Below, one piece after another: positions 52,940 to 62,781 of a stretch of 64,000 bases of DNA. Numbering within the stretch: the first letter of the stretch is position 1; the number at the start of each line of letters is the position of its first letter. A program made the position numbers and the translations under genes. The stretch is from Caballeronia fortuita (GTDB taxonomy: Bacteria; Pseudomonadota; Gammaproteobacteria; Burkholderiales; Burkholderiaceae): the NCBI RefSeq assembly GCF_001544835.2, contig NZ_FCNX02000003.1:372001-436000 (forward strand), written 5' to 3'. The notes beneath the pieces are model-generated. The model saw only the letters and a list, made by a program, of their open reading frames with translations. It was not told the DNA's origin and made no database searches.

Positions 52940-54235
52940 ATGAACCAAACAGCACATTTTTTCGGGGAGACGCTACAGGACCGGGACCCGGTCATCGCGT
53001 CGGAAATCACGCTGGAACTGCGCCGCCAGCAGACCCAGATCGAACTGATCGCGTCGGAGAACATCGTCTCGGCCGCGGTCATGCAGGCGCAGGGCACCGC
53101 CCTGACCAACAAGTACGCCGAAGGCTATCCGTCGCGGCGCTATTACGGCGGGTGCGATCACGTCGACCGGATCGAATCGCTGGCCATCGATCGCGTCAAG
53201 GCGCTCTTCGACGCCGAATTCGCGAACGTGCAGCCCCATTCGGGCGCCCAGGCCAACGGCGCAGTGATGCTCGCGCTGCTCAAACCCGGCGACACGGTGA
53301 TGGGCATGGCGCTCGACGCGGGCGGCCACCTCACGCACGGCGCGCCTCCCGCGTTGTCGGGCAAGTGGTTCAACGCGGTGCAATACGGCGTGAGCGCCGA
53401 CACCTACCGCATCGATTTCGAGCAGGTGCGGCGCCTGGCCGAAGAGCATCGTCCGAAGATGATTATCGCTGGCTATTCGGCTTATCCGAGGGCGCTGGAT
53501 TTCGCGAAGTTCCGCGAGATCGCGGATAGCGTAGGCGCGTTGCTGATGGTCGACATGGCGCACATCGCGGGCATCGTCGCGGCGGGGCGTCACGAGAATC
53601 CGGTCCACTTCGCGGACGTGGTCACGTCGACGACGCACAAGACGCTTAGAGGCCCGCGTGGCGGTTTCGTGCTGACGAACAACGGCGACATCGCCAGGAA
53701 GATTAACTCGGCGGTGTTTCCCGGCTTGCAAGGCGGCCCGTTGATGCACGTCATCGCGGGCAAGGCGGTGGGTTTCGGCGAAGCGTTGCGGCCGGAGTTC
53801 AGGGCGTACATCGATCAGGTGTTGAAGAACGCGGCCGCACTCGGCGATGTGCTGAGCGCGGGCGGCGTGCGCCTCGTCACGGGCGGGACCGATAACCATC
53901 TGTTGCTCGTCGATCTTCGCACGAAGGGTCTGACCGGCACGCAAGCGGAGAAGGCGCTCGAACGCGCCGGCATCACCTGCAACAGGAACGGCATTCCGTT
54001 CGATACGGAGAACCCCACGGTGACATCCGGCATCCGTCTCGGCACGCCGGCGGGCACGACGCGCGGCTTCCGCAAGAAGGAATTCCGACTGGTCGGCGAG
54101 ATGATCCTGGAGGTGCTGAACGCGCTCACGAGCGATCCGCAGGGCAGCGATGCTGTCGAGCGTTCGGTGCGCAGCCGTGTTCGCGATCTGTGCAGCCAGT
54201 TTCCGATCTACTCGCCCGCCGACGCGCTCGTCTGA
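52940..54235 (+). CDS. glyA: serine hydroxymethyltransferase (accessory copy)
   Basis: 431 residues. PLP Lys in [16 protein letters not shown]-terminal [20 protein letters not shown] and [20 protein letters not shown], and [18 protein letters not shown]. Converts glycine plus methylene-tetrahydrofolate to serine, the natural sink for C1 units released by N-demethylation. Its place between a betaine importer and amine-degrading genes suggests a dedicated copy for betaine breakdown; the housekeeping glyA is expected elsewhere. Confidence 0.92.
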   Translation: MNQTAHFFGETLQDRDPVIASEITLELRRQQTQIELIASENIVSAAVMQAQGTALTNKYAEGYPSRRYYGGCDHVDRIESLAIDRVKALFDAEFANVQPHSGAQANGAVMLALLKPGDTVMGMALDAGGHLTHGAPPALSGKWFNAVQYGVSADTYRIDFEQVRRLAEEHRPKMIIAGYSAYPRALDFAKFREIADSVGALLMVDMAHIAGIVAAGRHENPVHFADVVTSTTHKTLRGPRGGFVLTNNGDIARKINSAVFPGLQGGPLMHVIAGKAVGFGEALRPEFRAYIDQVLKNAAALGDVLSAGGVRLVTGGTDNHLLLVDLRTKGLTGTQAEKALERAGITCNRNGIPFDTENPTVTSGIRLGTPAGTTRGFRKKEFRLVGEMILEVLNALTSDPQGSDAVERSVRSRVRDLCSQFPIYSPADALV

Positions 54236-54293
54236 AACTCAATCGCTCATTGCCTGCAATTCAAACCTCATAACCGAATCGAGAGAGAACACA

Positions 54294-55181
54294 ATGGTCA
54301 GCTTCGAAGGAGTTCACGCACCGCTCGTCACGCCGTTCACCGCGGACGGCGAAATCGATCACGCGCTGCTTGCAAAGCATGCCAAAGGATTAGTGGGCCG
54401 TCTGAGCGGCCTTGGTGTCGGCGGCACGACCGGCGAATACTATGCGCTGACGCTGGATGAGCGCATCAAGACTTATCGCACAGTAGTCGATGCAGTAGGC
54501 GGCAAGACGGTCCTCTCGGCCGGCATCAATGCGACGACGACGAAGGACGTCATTCACCTTGGTCTTGCCGCGAAGCAAGCGGGTATGTCGGCGCTGCTGA
54601 TGGCCACGCCATACTACGCGCAGCCGACGCAAGAAGAGCTTCTCGCTCACTTCCTGAAGGTCGACGACGCCGTCGATCTTCCCGTTATGCTCTACAACTT
54701 CCCCGCGCGAACGGGCACCGAAATCAGCGATGTGGTGCTGGAAAAACTGCTGGAACGCCCGAACTTTCAGGCGATGAAAGAGAGCACCGGCGATATCGGG
54801 CATCTGCATCATCTGGCGACTCACTTCAAGGATCGGCTCGTGTTGAGCTGCGGCATGGACGATCAGGCGCTCGAGTTCTTTGCATGGGGCGCAAGGAGCT
54901 GGGTCGGCGCGGCGGCGAATTTTATCCCCGAGTCGCACGTCGCATTGCTGGAAGCATGCACGCAGGGCGACTTTGTCAAGGGCCGGCAATTGATGAGCGA
55001 ACTGCTGCCGGTGCTCGAATTACTGGAGCGCAGCGGCAAATTCATTCAATACGTGCGATACGGCTGCGAGCTGGCGGGCGTGCCCGTCGGCAACGCGCGC
55101 GCGCCGCTCGGCACGCTGACGGACGAAGAGCGGAAGGCGTTCGCTTCCGTTGTTCAACCCTTGCTGCGTAACGCACAGTAG
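54294..55181 (+). CDS. DapA-family aldolase/deaminase
   Basis: 295 residues from MVSFEGVHAPLVTPFTADGE. TIM-barrel class I aldolase: GVGGTTGEYYAL substrate loop, YNFPARTG (Tyr of the active site) and Schiff-base Lys in QAMKEST. Length and motifs fit the DHDPS/NAL superfamily, which includes hydroxyproline-derived pyrroline carboxylate deaminases and keto-deoxy sugar acid enzymes. It sits in a betaine/amine operon 58 bases after glyA; a lyase or deaminase acting on an amine-derived keto acid fits better than lysine biosynthesis. Confidence 0.83.
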   Translation: MVSFEGVHAPLVTPFTADGEIDHALLAKHAKGLVGRLSGLGVGGTTGEYYALTLDERIKTYRTVVDAVGGKTVLSAGINATTTKDVIHLGLAAKQAGMSALLMATPYYAQPTQEELLAHFLKVDDAVDLPVMLYNFPARTGTEISDVVLEKLLERPNFQAMKESTGDIGHLHHLATHFKDRLVLSCGMDDQALEFFAWGARSWVGAAANFIPESHVALLEACTQGDFVKGRQLMSELLPVLELLERSGKFIQYVRYGCELAGVPVGNARAPLGTLTDEERKAFASVVQPLLRNAQ

Positions 55182-55193
55182 ATCGCCAATCGT

Positions 55194-56525
55194 ATGAGTT
55201 CCAAACTGGACTTCGGGCGCTTACCGACTCCCGATGGTGTGAATGGTTGGTGGGAGAGCCTTCCTCCGGCCGCCGATGCGGTGAAAGTCGCGTCGAACTT
55301 TCGTTTCGATTGGGTTGTCATCGGTGGAGGCATTACGGGGCTGTGCGCGGCCCGGCGTCTGGCGGAGCTCAGTCCTGATGCGTCGATTGCACTGGTGGAG
55401 GCCGACCGGATCGGACGCGGAACGGCCGGACGCAACTCCGGTTTCTTCGTCGATCTTCCGCACGATATCAGCAGCGAAAGCTATTCGCGCAGCGTGGACG
55501 CCGACAAAGCCGATATCCGCTTGCAACGTCATGGGATCGACTATGTCCGGTCCGTGGTCATCGAACACAAGATCGATTGCGACTGGCGCGACGACGGCAA
55601 GTATCACGCGGCCGTCAACCGGCGAGGCAAGGCCGCGCTCGAGCACTTTGCAAAGGGGCTGGAAACCATCGGTGAAGCGTTCGAACGGCTCGATGAAGCG
55701 GCGATTCACGAGGTGACGGGCAGCGACTTCTATCAAGGCGCAATCCGCACGCCGGGATGCAGCACGGTGCAGCCCGCCGCGCTGATGCGCGGACTCGCCG
55801 CCTCACTGCCCGAGAACGTGAAGGTGTTCGAGTTGAGCGCCGTGAGGGGCATCGAATCCGGCGCGGGCGTGAAAACGCTGACCTTCGCTGAAGGGCGAAT
55901 CGTCGCGAAGCAGGTGATCCTCTGTACCAACTCATACGCCGCAAGATTTGGAAAGGACGCCAACGGGCTGCTTCCCGTGTACACATTCGCGTCGATGACG
56001 CGGGTGATGAATCCCGATGAAGTCGCCCGTCTCGGCGGTCTGTCGTCGTGGGCGCTGATTCCTGCGGACCCGGTCGGGTCGACGGTGCGCAGGCTCATCA
56101 CCGATCGAATCTGTGTGCGCAACCACTTCGCTTTCCGGCCGGGTGTCACTATTTCGGAACTTGATATAAGCAAGGCGAAGGCGATGCACCAGCGATCTTT
56201 CGACCGCCGCTTTCCGATGCTGAAGGATGTCGATTTCGAATACACGTGGGGCGGCGCGTTGTGTCTGTCGGCGAATAGCGGATCGCTTTTCGGCAAGCGT
56301 GAAGACGGCGTCTTCCAGTCGATCGGCTGCAACGGACTCGGACTCAGCCGTGGCTCCGCGTCCGGAAAGCTGATCGCCGAATACGCGCTCGGGCAATCAA
56401 ACGAACTCGTGCAACAGCTATTGAAGCATCCGAGGCCGCGTCCGCTTCCGGGCCGGCCGATTTCAGACATCGCTGTCTCGACAGCCATCTGGTTCAAGGA
56501 ACTCTCGGCAGGCGCCGAACTTTGA
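55194..56525 (+). CDS. FAD-dependent amine/amino-acid oxidase (DAO family)
   Basis: 443 residues. Rossmann motif VIGGGITGLCAARRLAE at about residues 43-59 and the FAD region GTAGRNSGFFVDLPHD; C-terminal LCLSANSGSLFGKREDGVFQ, then GCNGLGLSRGSASGKLIAEY. Related to PuuB/OrdL-type oxidoreductases that oxidise secondary or primary amines to imines or aldehydes. Twelve bases from the DapA-family gene, so co-transcribed. Confidence 0.85.
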   Translation: MSSKLDFGRLPTPDGVNGWWESLPPAADAVKVASNFRFDWVVIGGGITGLCAARRLAELSPDASIALVEADRIGRGTAGRNSGFFVDLPHDISSESYSRSVDADKADIRLQRHGIDYVRSVVIEHKIDCDWRDDGKYHAAVNRRGKAALEHFAKGLETIGEAFERLDEAAIHEVTGSDFYQGAIRTPGCSTVQPAALMRGLAASLPENVKVFELSAVRGIESGAGVKTLTFAEGRIVAKQVILCTNSYAARFGKDANGLLPVYTFASMTRVMNPDEVARLGGLSSWALIPADPVGSTVRRLITDRICVRNHFAFRPGVTISELDISKAKAMHQRSFDRRFPMLKDVDFEYTWGGALCLSANSGSLFGKREDGVFQSIGCNGLGLSRGSASGKLIAEYALGQSNELVQQLLKHPRPRPLPGRPISDIAVSTAIWFKELSAGAEL

Positions 56526-56541
56526 TTTCGCGAGGTCAAAC

Positions 56542-58038
56542 ATGAGCACGTATGAAGATTGGAAACAGATGGCCGCGAACGCATCGCTCGATGGCCGCGC
56601 ATTCATCAGCGGTCGCCGATGCGCGGCTGCATCCGAGGCGACGTTCGATACGCTGAATCCCGCCACGGGCAAAGTGCTGGCGAAGATCGCCCGATGCGAA
56701 GAGGCCGATGTGGACCGCGCGGTGATCGCGGCACGCGATGCATTCGAAAGCGGCGTATGGTCGAAGGCCGCCCCGGCGCATCGAAAAGCCGTGTTGCTGC
56801 GGCTCGCGCAACTCATCGATGAAAATGCGGAAGAGCTTGCGCTGCTCGAAGCGCTCGAAGCGGGCAAGCCCGTCAGCGAATGCATGGGGCTGGACATTCC
56901 CGAATCCGCCGCGTGCATCCGCTGGCATGCCGAAGTGACCGACAAGCGTTACGACGCTCTCTCGCCCTCGGGTGCGGGCGTGGTGAGCATGATCACGCGC
57001 GAGCCTATTGGCGTCGTGGCGGGCGTGCTGCCGTGGAATTTTCCCGCGCTGATGCTCGCCTGGAAGATCGGCCCGGCGCTGTCGGTTGGCAACAGCGTGA
57101 TCATCAAGCCAGCGGAGCAGACGTCGCTGTCCACGCTGCGAATCGCGGATCTCGCCGCTGAAGCCGGACTGCCCGCAGGCGTGTTCAACGTGGTCACGGG
57201 CTTCGGCGAAGGCGCGGGTCAGGCGCTGGGTCTTCATCCCGATGTCGATCTCGTCGCGTTCACGGGTTCCACCGAGACGGGCAAGCGCTTCCTGCGCTAT
57301 TCGGCTGATTCGAATCTGAAGCGCGTCGTGCTCGAATGCGGCGGCAAGAATCCGCAAGTCGTCTTGCCCGATGTCGCGAATCTCGATCCCGTCGCGGAGA
57401 ATGCAGTCGCCGCCGCGTTCTGGAACATGGGCGAGAACTGCAGCGCGGGCTCGCGAATGATCGTCGCATCGAGCAAGAAGGCCGAGTTGCTGGACAAGGT
57501 GCTCGCGGTGCTCGACGGCTGGAAGACCGGCGATCCTCTCAATCCCGATGTGAAGCTCGGCGCGCTCATCGAATCCGCCCATTACGACAAGGTGCTTTCG
57601 CATATCGACAAGGCCAGGAAGGAAGGCGCGAATCTCGTGTGCGGAGGTAAGGCCGTGCGGACGGAATCGGGTGGCTGGTTCGTCGAGCCGACCATCTTCG
57701 ACAACGTCACGCCCGAGATGAGCATCGCACGCGAGGAAGTGTTCGGGCCGGTGCTCTGCATCATCGAATACGACGATGTTGAAGACGCCGTCCGTATCGC
57801 CAACGATACGTGCTATGGCCTCTCGGCGTCGCTATGGACCGACAACCTCAACCACGCGCACAAGATCGCGTCGCGAATTCGTGCGGGCACGGTCACGGTC
57901 AATTGCTTCGGCGAGGGCGACCTGTCGACGCCGTTCGGCGGCTTCAAGCAATCAGGATTCGGCGGGCGCGACAAGTCGGTCTACGCACATGATCAATACT
58001 GCGAACTCAAGACGACGTGGATCAAGCTCGAAGACTGA
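56542..58038 (+). CDS. aldehyde dehydrogenase, PuuC/KauB-like
   Basis: 498 residues. Catalytic Cys in GENCSAGSRMIV, Glu in LECGGKNPQVV, NAD-binding GSTETGKRF and the C-terminal NCFGEGDLSTPFGGFKQSGF typical of the gamma-aminobutyraldehyde-type ALDH group. It oxidises the aldehyde produced by the oxidase encoded just before it. Start MSTYEDWKQMAA, 16 bases after the oxidase stop. Confidence 0.88.
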   Translation: MSTYEDWKQMAANASLDGRAFISGRRCAAASEATFDTLNPATGKVLAKIARCEEADVDRAVIAARDAFESGVWSKAAPAHRKAVLLRLAQLIDENAEELALLEALEAGKPVSECMGLDIPESAACIRWHAEVTDKRYDALSPSGAGVVSMITREPIGVVAGVLPWNFPALMLAWKIGPALSVGNSVIIKPAEQTSLSTLRIADLAAEAGLPAGVFNVVTGFGEGAGQALGLHPDVDLVAFTGSTETGKRFLRYSADSNLKRVVLECGGKNPQVVLPDVANLDPVAENAVAAAFWNMGENCSAGSRMIVASSKKAELLDKVLAVLDGWKTGDPLNPDVKLGALIESAHYDKVLSHIDKARKEGANLVCGGKAVRTESGGWFVEPTIFDNVTPEMSIAREEVFGPVLCIIEYDDVEDAVRIANDTCYGLSASLWTDNLNHAHKIASRIRAGTVTVNCFGEGDLSTPFGGFKQSGFGGRDKSVYAHDQYCELKTTWIKLED

Positions 58039-58080
58039 TCGCCGGTCTGGACGCAGCAGCCAAAAGGACGAAGAAAAGCT

Positions 58081-58848
58081 ATGCGAATTGGATTCATTGG
58101 ATCAGGCAGCATCACGCGCGCGGTGGTCACGGGCCTTTGTCATGGCGACGCGAAGCACGACATATGGCTCTCGCCGCGTAATGCCGAAGTGGCCGCGCAA
58201 CTGGCGCAACTCGACGATCGCGTGCGCGTGGGTGAATCGAATCAACAGGTGGTGGATGCCAGCAATGTCGTGTGCATTGCGGTCGTGCCCGATGTTGCTG
58301 AAGAGGTGCTGAAGGCGCTCAGGTTTCGTGCGGATCAAATCGTCATCAGTTTCGTTGCGGGCATGACAATCGAGCGTTTGAAGCGTTGCATCGGCGAGCG
58401 CGTATCCATCGTGCGTGCCATTCCCTTGCCAGCGACGGCGCATGGAAGCGGCAGCACGGTGATCTATCCTCGCAACGCACAAGCGACCGAGATATTCGAC
58501 GCAATCGGCGCAACGGTTCAGGTCACCGAGGAGTCGCAATTCGATCTGTTTTCCGTGGCGACCGCCACGATGTCGACTTACTACAGCTTCGTCGAGGCAC
58601 AGGCGAAGTGGCTGGCCCAAAGAGGCGTTCCCTACGATGGCGCGCGAACCTTTCTCGCGGGCTATTACTCGGGACTGGCAAAGCTGGCTCAAATCAGTGA
58701 CGACTCTTTCACCGAACTGGCAAGGCAGTGCACGACCGAGGGCGGCATCAACGAACTCATGCATGACAAGCTCCAATCCGAAGGATTTTTCGATCAGGTC
58801 GAAAGCGCGATGGACGCCGTCGAGAAGCGACTCAAGAACGGGCTGTGA
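58081..58848 (+). CDS. ProC-like NAD(P)-binding reductase
   Basis: 255 residues. Rossmann start RIGFIGSGSITRAVVTGL, central ISFVAGMTIERLKRCIG and C-terminal TEGGINELMHDKLQ, as in pyrroline-5-carboxylate reductase. It is diverged (atypical DKLQ/ VPYDGARTFLAGYYSGL region), so it may reduce an imine or ketimine other than pyrroline carboxylate. Lies 42 bases after the aldehyde dehydrogenase; fits interconversion of a cyclic imine in the same pathway. Confidence 0.8.
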   Translation: MRIGFIGSGSITRAVVTGLCHGDAKHDIWLSPRNAEVAAQLAQLDDRVRVGESNQQVVDASNVVCIAVVPDVAEEVLKALRFRADQIVISFVAGMTIERLKRCIGERVSIVRAIPLPATAHGSGSTVIYPRNAQATEIFDAIGATVQVTEESQFDLFSVATATMSTYYSFVEAQAKWLAQRGVPYDGARTFLAGYYSGLAKLAQISDDSFTELARQCTTEGGINELMHDKLQSEGFFDQVESAMDAVEKRLKNGL

Positions 58849-59010
58849 AACGGGGGCGGCAGCGTTTTTTCAATGGCGCGCGCGTCGAAGCGCGGGCCAG
58901 GGAGTCGATTACCCATTAATAAAAGCGCGCGGTAATATATTCGAGGCGCCGAATGGATCGGCACCTTTCCAGAGCCACTGCGCTCGCTGCGCGACAAGAG
59001 GTTCCAGACC

Positions 59011-60015
59011 ATGCAGAAGAAGCAGATCTTCACCGACCGGTTGCTCGCGCAAATGCCTTCGCTGCGCGCCCTCAAATGCTTCGTGACCGCGGCGCGCTAT
59101 GAGAACTTCACGCAAGCGGCCGAAGTGTTGTGCGTCACTCAGGCCGCCATCAGCAAACAAATAAAAGAACTCGAAGACTCTCTCGAAGTGGCGCTGTTCG
59201 ATCGCTCCGGCAAGCATATCGCACTCACGAAGGCGGGGCGTCTGCTCTACAACGCATCGTATCTGTCGATCATGAACATTGCGGAGACGGTGGAGACGGT
59301 GCGGCGAGCGGGCCGCGCCGCGCTGACGATCTGCGTGTCGCACACTTTCTCGGCGCTCTGGCTCGCGCCGAGACTGCAGGCGTTCAGGAAACAGTTCCCC
59401 GATGTGAAGCTGCATGTGATCGTCACCGATCACTTTATGGAGTTCGACAGGCTGATCGACCCGGATATCATCATCACGAAGAACCCGCCGCGCGAGGCCG
59501 AATACGAAGTTGAACGCTTGTTTCATGATGTGGTGTATCCCGTCTGCAGCAAGCAGTTTCTCGATGAAACGTATCGCGGCAAGAAGTTATCCGCGCTGGA
59601 CTTGCTCGTTCATCCCACACTGAATTTATCGCCACTGGGCCGCACGCAAGTATGCGAACACGTCGACTGGCGCGTGTGGCGCAACTGGTTTCAGCAGAGC
59701 GAATCGGGCGAGCGGCTCATCGAGACGGATCATCTGGAGAGCAATGATTACCGGCTGCTCGTATCGCAAGCCGAGGCAGGCGAGGGCACGCTGCTCGGAT
59801 GGCATCATCTCGTGCATCGGCAAGTGCAGCAGGGTCTGCTCGTGCGTCCGGTCGAAGAAAGCCTCGTGTTTCGCGATCGCTACCACTATCTCATTACGCA
59901 TAAAAACGCAGTGGAGCGGCCCGAATACAAGCTGTTCAGGACGTGGCTCGTCAGCGAGGTCAAGGACATGATGGCGAGCTGGCGCGAAGACGCAGAAGAA
60001 CGTGTGCTCTCGTGA
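59011..60015 (+). CDS. LysR-family regulator (GcvA-like)
   Basis: 334 residues. HTH LRALKCFVTAARYENFTQAA then VLCVTQAAISKQIKELEDSL; the effector domain has TICVSHTFSALWLAPRLQAF, a GcvA/BetI-neighbour-type layout. The RBS is weak (CAGACC). It separates the upstream degradation genes from the cupin and the second LysR gene. Likely activator of the island. Confidence 0.86.
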   Translation: MQKKQIFTDRLLAQMPSLRALKCFVTAARYENFTQAAEVLCVTQAAISKQIKELEDSLEVALFDRSGKHIALTKAGRLLYNASYLSIMNIAETVETVRRAGRAALTICVSHTFSALWLAPRLQAFRKQFPDVKLHVIVTDHFMEFDRLIDPDIIITKNPPREAEYEVERLFHDVVYPVCSKQFLDETYRGKKLSALDLLVHPTLNLSPLGRTQVCEHVDWRVWRNWFQQSESGERLIETDHLESNDYRLLVSQAEAGEGTLLGWHHLVHRQVQQGLLVRPVEESLVFRDRYHYLITHKNAVERPEYKLFRTWLVSEVKDMMASWREDAEERVLS

Positions 60016-60048
60016 AATTCCACCCTCCTTGCAACAGACACGACGCAT

Positions 60049-60423
60049 ATGACGCACAAAGACATCGCGATCCATGAAGCTAACGCCGGCCGCCGGCTTC
60101 ACACCATCGAGGAACATGCGTGGGCGCCTATGCTGATCGAAGGAACGCGGCATCCAGGCTTCTGGATCATCCCGATCGTCGACGATGAAAGCGGCGCATG
60201 GACCAGCTACTGGATGCGGCTCGACGCGGGCGCCAAGTCGCTGTTTCACACGCATGCATCGACCGAGTTGCTGTTCGTCATGGACGGCATCTACACCGAT
60301 CAGGACGGCACGGACTTCTCGCCGCGGCAGGCCGTCACGTACCCGGCGGGCACGTCGCACTGGTCGCATTCACGCGAGGGCTGCACGGTGCTCGTCGTCA
60401 CGAACGCCGAATCGACGCTGTAG
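60049..60423 (+). CDS. small cupin protein
   Basis: 124 residues. Cupin motif 1 with metal ligands in SLFHTHASTELLFVMDG (two His and Glu) and motif 2 in YPAGTSHWSHSREG (His). Single-domain cupins like this bind or convert small molecules or sense them. 33 bases after the LysR gene and followed closely by another, so it may process a signal or substrate. Function unknown. Confidence 0.78.
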   Translation: MTHKDIAIHEANAGRRLHTIEEHAWAPMLIEGTRHPGFWIIPIVDDESGAWTSYWMRLDAGAKSLFHTHASTELLFVMDGIYTDQDGTDFSPRQAVTYPAGTSHWSHSREGCTVLVVTNAESTL

Positions 60424-60434
60424 ATGCGAGCGCA

Positions 60435-61364
60435 ATGAAAGCCGCTTCGCCGGCCGTCAAAGGGTACCGGCGCCTCATTCCCTCCGTGACGGCGCTCGTC
60501 GAGTTTGAGGCAGTCGCGCGGCTCGCGAGCTTCACGCGGGCGGCGCACGAGCTCGGCGTGACGCAGGCCGCCGTCAGCCGACAGGTCAAGTATCTCGAAG
60601 ACCGCCTCGGCGTGCGACTGTTCCATCGGCTGCACCGCTCGATTGCGCTGACGGACGAAGGTGAGGCGCTTTATCTCGTCGTTGCCGAATCGATGCAGAA
60701 AATCGCTGGCGTGTTCGATCGGCTGGCAAGCGGGCCTGCGCAGCCGGAGCTCGTGCTCGCGGCGACCTCCGCATTTTCGCAGCTTCGTCTCTTGCCGCGA
60801 CTTCCGGCATTGAGAGCGGCGAAACCGGATCTACAGCTTCGCCTGTCCACGCAGATGTTCACCGCCGATCTGCGGCACAAGGAGATCGACGCCGCCGTGC
60901 GCTTCGGCAACGGCTCGTGGCCCGACGGGTCTTCGACGTTGCTGTTCGACGAGGAAGTGTTTCCAGTCTGCTCGCCCGGCTGGCTCGAAGCGCACGCAGC
61001 ACCCGCGACGCTCGACGCGCTCGCCACCGCGCCGCTCATCGAATCCGATTCCACATCCGAGGGCTGGATGACCTGGGACGAGTGGTTCCGTACGGTTGGA
61101 ACTCGCCCGGTGCGCCTGAACTTCGCGCTGCGCTGCACGCTGTACACCGATGCCATTCAGGCGAGCCGTTACGGGCAGGGCATCGCGCTCGGCTGGGGGC
61201 GGCTCCTGCACGACCTCATCGGCGCGGGTGAACTCGTGCGGCTGCCGCTGGCATCGTTCAAAACGAGCGATTCCTATTACCTTGTCGTGCCGCACGGGCG
61301 CACGATCACGCCTGCCATCGAAGTGCTGATCGACGGGCTGCGGCAGGACATGCTCGGCGCCTGA
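60435..61364 (+). CDS. LysR-family regulator (GcvA-like)
   Basis: 309 residues from MKAASPAVKGYRRLIPSVTA. HTH TALVEFEAVARLASFTRAAH then ELGVTQAAVSRQVKYLEDRL; effector domain SAFSQLRLLPRLPALRAAKP. Same group as the LysR two genes upstream, so a second regulator of the island. Starts 11 bases after the cupin stop. Confidence 0.86.
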   Translation: MKAASPAVKGYRRLIPSVTALVEFEAVARLASFTRAAHELGVTQAAVSRQVKYLEDRLGVRLFHRLHRSIALTDEGEALYLVVAESMQKIAGVFDRLASGPAQPELVLAATSAFSQLRLLPRLPALRAAKPDLQLRLSTQMFTADLRHKEIDAAVRFGNGSWPDGSSTLLFDEEVFPVCSPGWLEAHAAPATLDALATAPLIESDSTSEGWMTWDEWFRTVGTRPVRLNFALRCTLYTDAIQASRYGQGIALGWGRLLHDLIGAGELVRLPLASFKTSDSYYLVVPHGRTITPAIEVLIDGLRQDMLGA

Positions 61365-61509
61365 AGTCCTCGCAGCAGCCGCTACGCTCGCATAACCCAA
61401 AGTCATTCCAGCGCGAACATAAAGCGCGTTGACGCTCGTTTTCGGCAATCCAATACTTGCTTCAAGGCGGGAACACAGGAAGTTCCAAGCCATTGACCTC
61501 TGGAGAACG

Positions 61510-62769
61510 ATGATGGCCGACGTGCAGTTGCGAACCCACGGTGAACTCATTCGAGGTCGGGAGCCCGGACACGGCATGCCGGGCGAACTGTTCGGACGTC
61601 AGGATGTTTTCGACACGGATGTGAGCGTGTTCTTCCATAAGCACTGGATTCTCGTCGGCGTGACGGCAGACGTGCCGGAGCCAGGTGATGTGTCGACCGT
61701 CGATATCGGCCGCGCCTCGATCATCATCGTGCGCGACGACGACGACACCATCCGCACCTGGCGCAATGTCTGCCGGCATCGCGGCGCGCGCCTGAAAGAA
61801 GTGGGCAAGTCCACCGTCGGCTTGCTCGTGTGTCCATACCATCAATGGACCTACGACCTGAACGGCAGCCTTCGCCACGCCGCGCACATGGGCCGCGATT
61901 TTGATCCGACGTGCCGCAGCCTGATTCCCGTGCAAACGCGCATCGTCGGCACGCATATCTTCGTGTGTCTCGATGAGCACGCGCCCGAGGATATCGCAAG
62001 GCTCGACGCGACGATGACGCCGCGCTTCGCATCCTACGACCTCAGGAACACGAAGATCGCCTTCGAACAGGAGATCGTCGAAGAGGGTAACTGGAAGCTC
62101 GTGATTGAAAACAATCGCGAGTGCTATCACTGTCAGGCCACGCACCCGGAACTGACGGCATCGTTTCTGCCGGAAGATTTTGGGTTTTGTCCGGAGAATC
62201 TCAGCGATGAATCGCTGAGCGCCCTGAAAGACTACTCAGTCCGCAACGCCAGTTGTCAAACGAGCTGGGAGCAGGATGGCTTCGTTAGTCAAGCCGTCGA
62301 GTGGCTGGACGAGGACGCCGTGACGCAGTTTCGCACGCAGCGGCTCGTGATCGCCGGGGCAGGCGAATCGCAGACGATGGACACGAAGGTCGCCTGCACG
62401 AAGCTCTTCGGTACGCTCGAACGGCGCGACCTCGGCGACGTGCATTTGTGGACGCACAACTCGTGGACGCACGTCATGAGCGATCACGCAGTCGTCACCT
62501 ACATCATTCCGCTCGGACCGGACAAAACGCTGGTGCGCTCGAAATGGCTTGTTCATGCAGATGCCGTCGAAGACGTGGATTACGACGTCGGGACGCTGAC
62601 CGAAGTTTGGGTCGCGACAAACATGCAAGACAAGCATCTCGTGGAAATCACGCACGAGGGCACGCAGGACCCGGCGTACCGGCCAGGCACGTTTTCGCGT
62701 TTCACGGAAGCGTATGTCGATCAGTTCTCGCGCTGGTACGCGGCGCGCCTCAACGCTCACGGCGTTTGA
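61510..62769 (+). CDS. Rieske-type betaine monooxygenase alpha subunit (GbcA-like)
   Basis: 419 residues from the first of two ATG codons, behind GGAG. Rieske cluster ligands CRHRGARL and CPYHQWTYDL (about residues 85-108). Mononuclear iron ligands in ENNRECYHCQATHPELTASF (His, His). GbcA, stachydrine demethylase and YeaW-type enzymes share this layout; the N-terminal GELIRGREPGHGMPGELF resembles GbcA. Removes an N-methyl group as formaldehyde, using electrons from the reductase encoded next. Exact betaine not deducible. Confidence 0.85.
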   Translation: MMADVQLRTHGELIRGREPGHGMPGELFGRQDVFDTDVSVFFHKHWILVGVTADVPEPGDVSTVDIGRASIIIVRDDDDTIRTWRNVCRHRGARLKEVGKSTVGLLVCPYHQWTYDLNGSLRHAAHMGRDFDPTCRSLIPVQTRIVGTHIFVCLDEHAPEDIARLDATMTPRFASYDLRNTKIAFEQEIVEEGNWKLVIENNRECYHCQATHPELTASFLPEDFGFCPENLSDESLSALKDYSVRNASCQTSWEQDGFVSQAVEWLDEDAVTQFRTQRLVIAGAGESQTMDTKVACTKLFGTLERRDLGDVHLWTHNSWTHVMSDHAVVTYIIPLGPDKTLVRSKWLVHADAVEDVDYDVGTLTEVWVATNMQDKHLVEITHEGTQDPAYRPGTFSRFTEAYVDQFSRWYAARLNAHGV

Positions 62770-62781
62770 AAGGGGGCGCAC

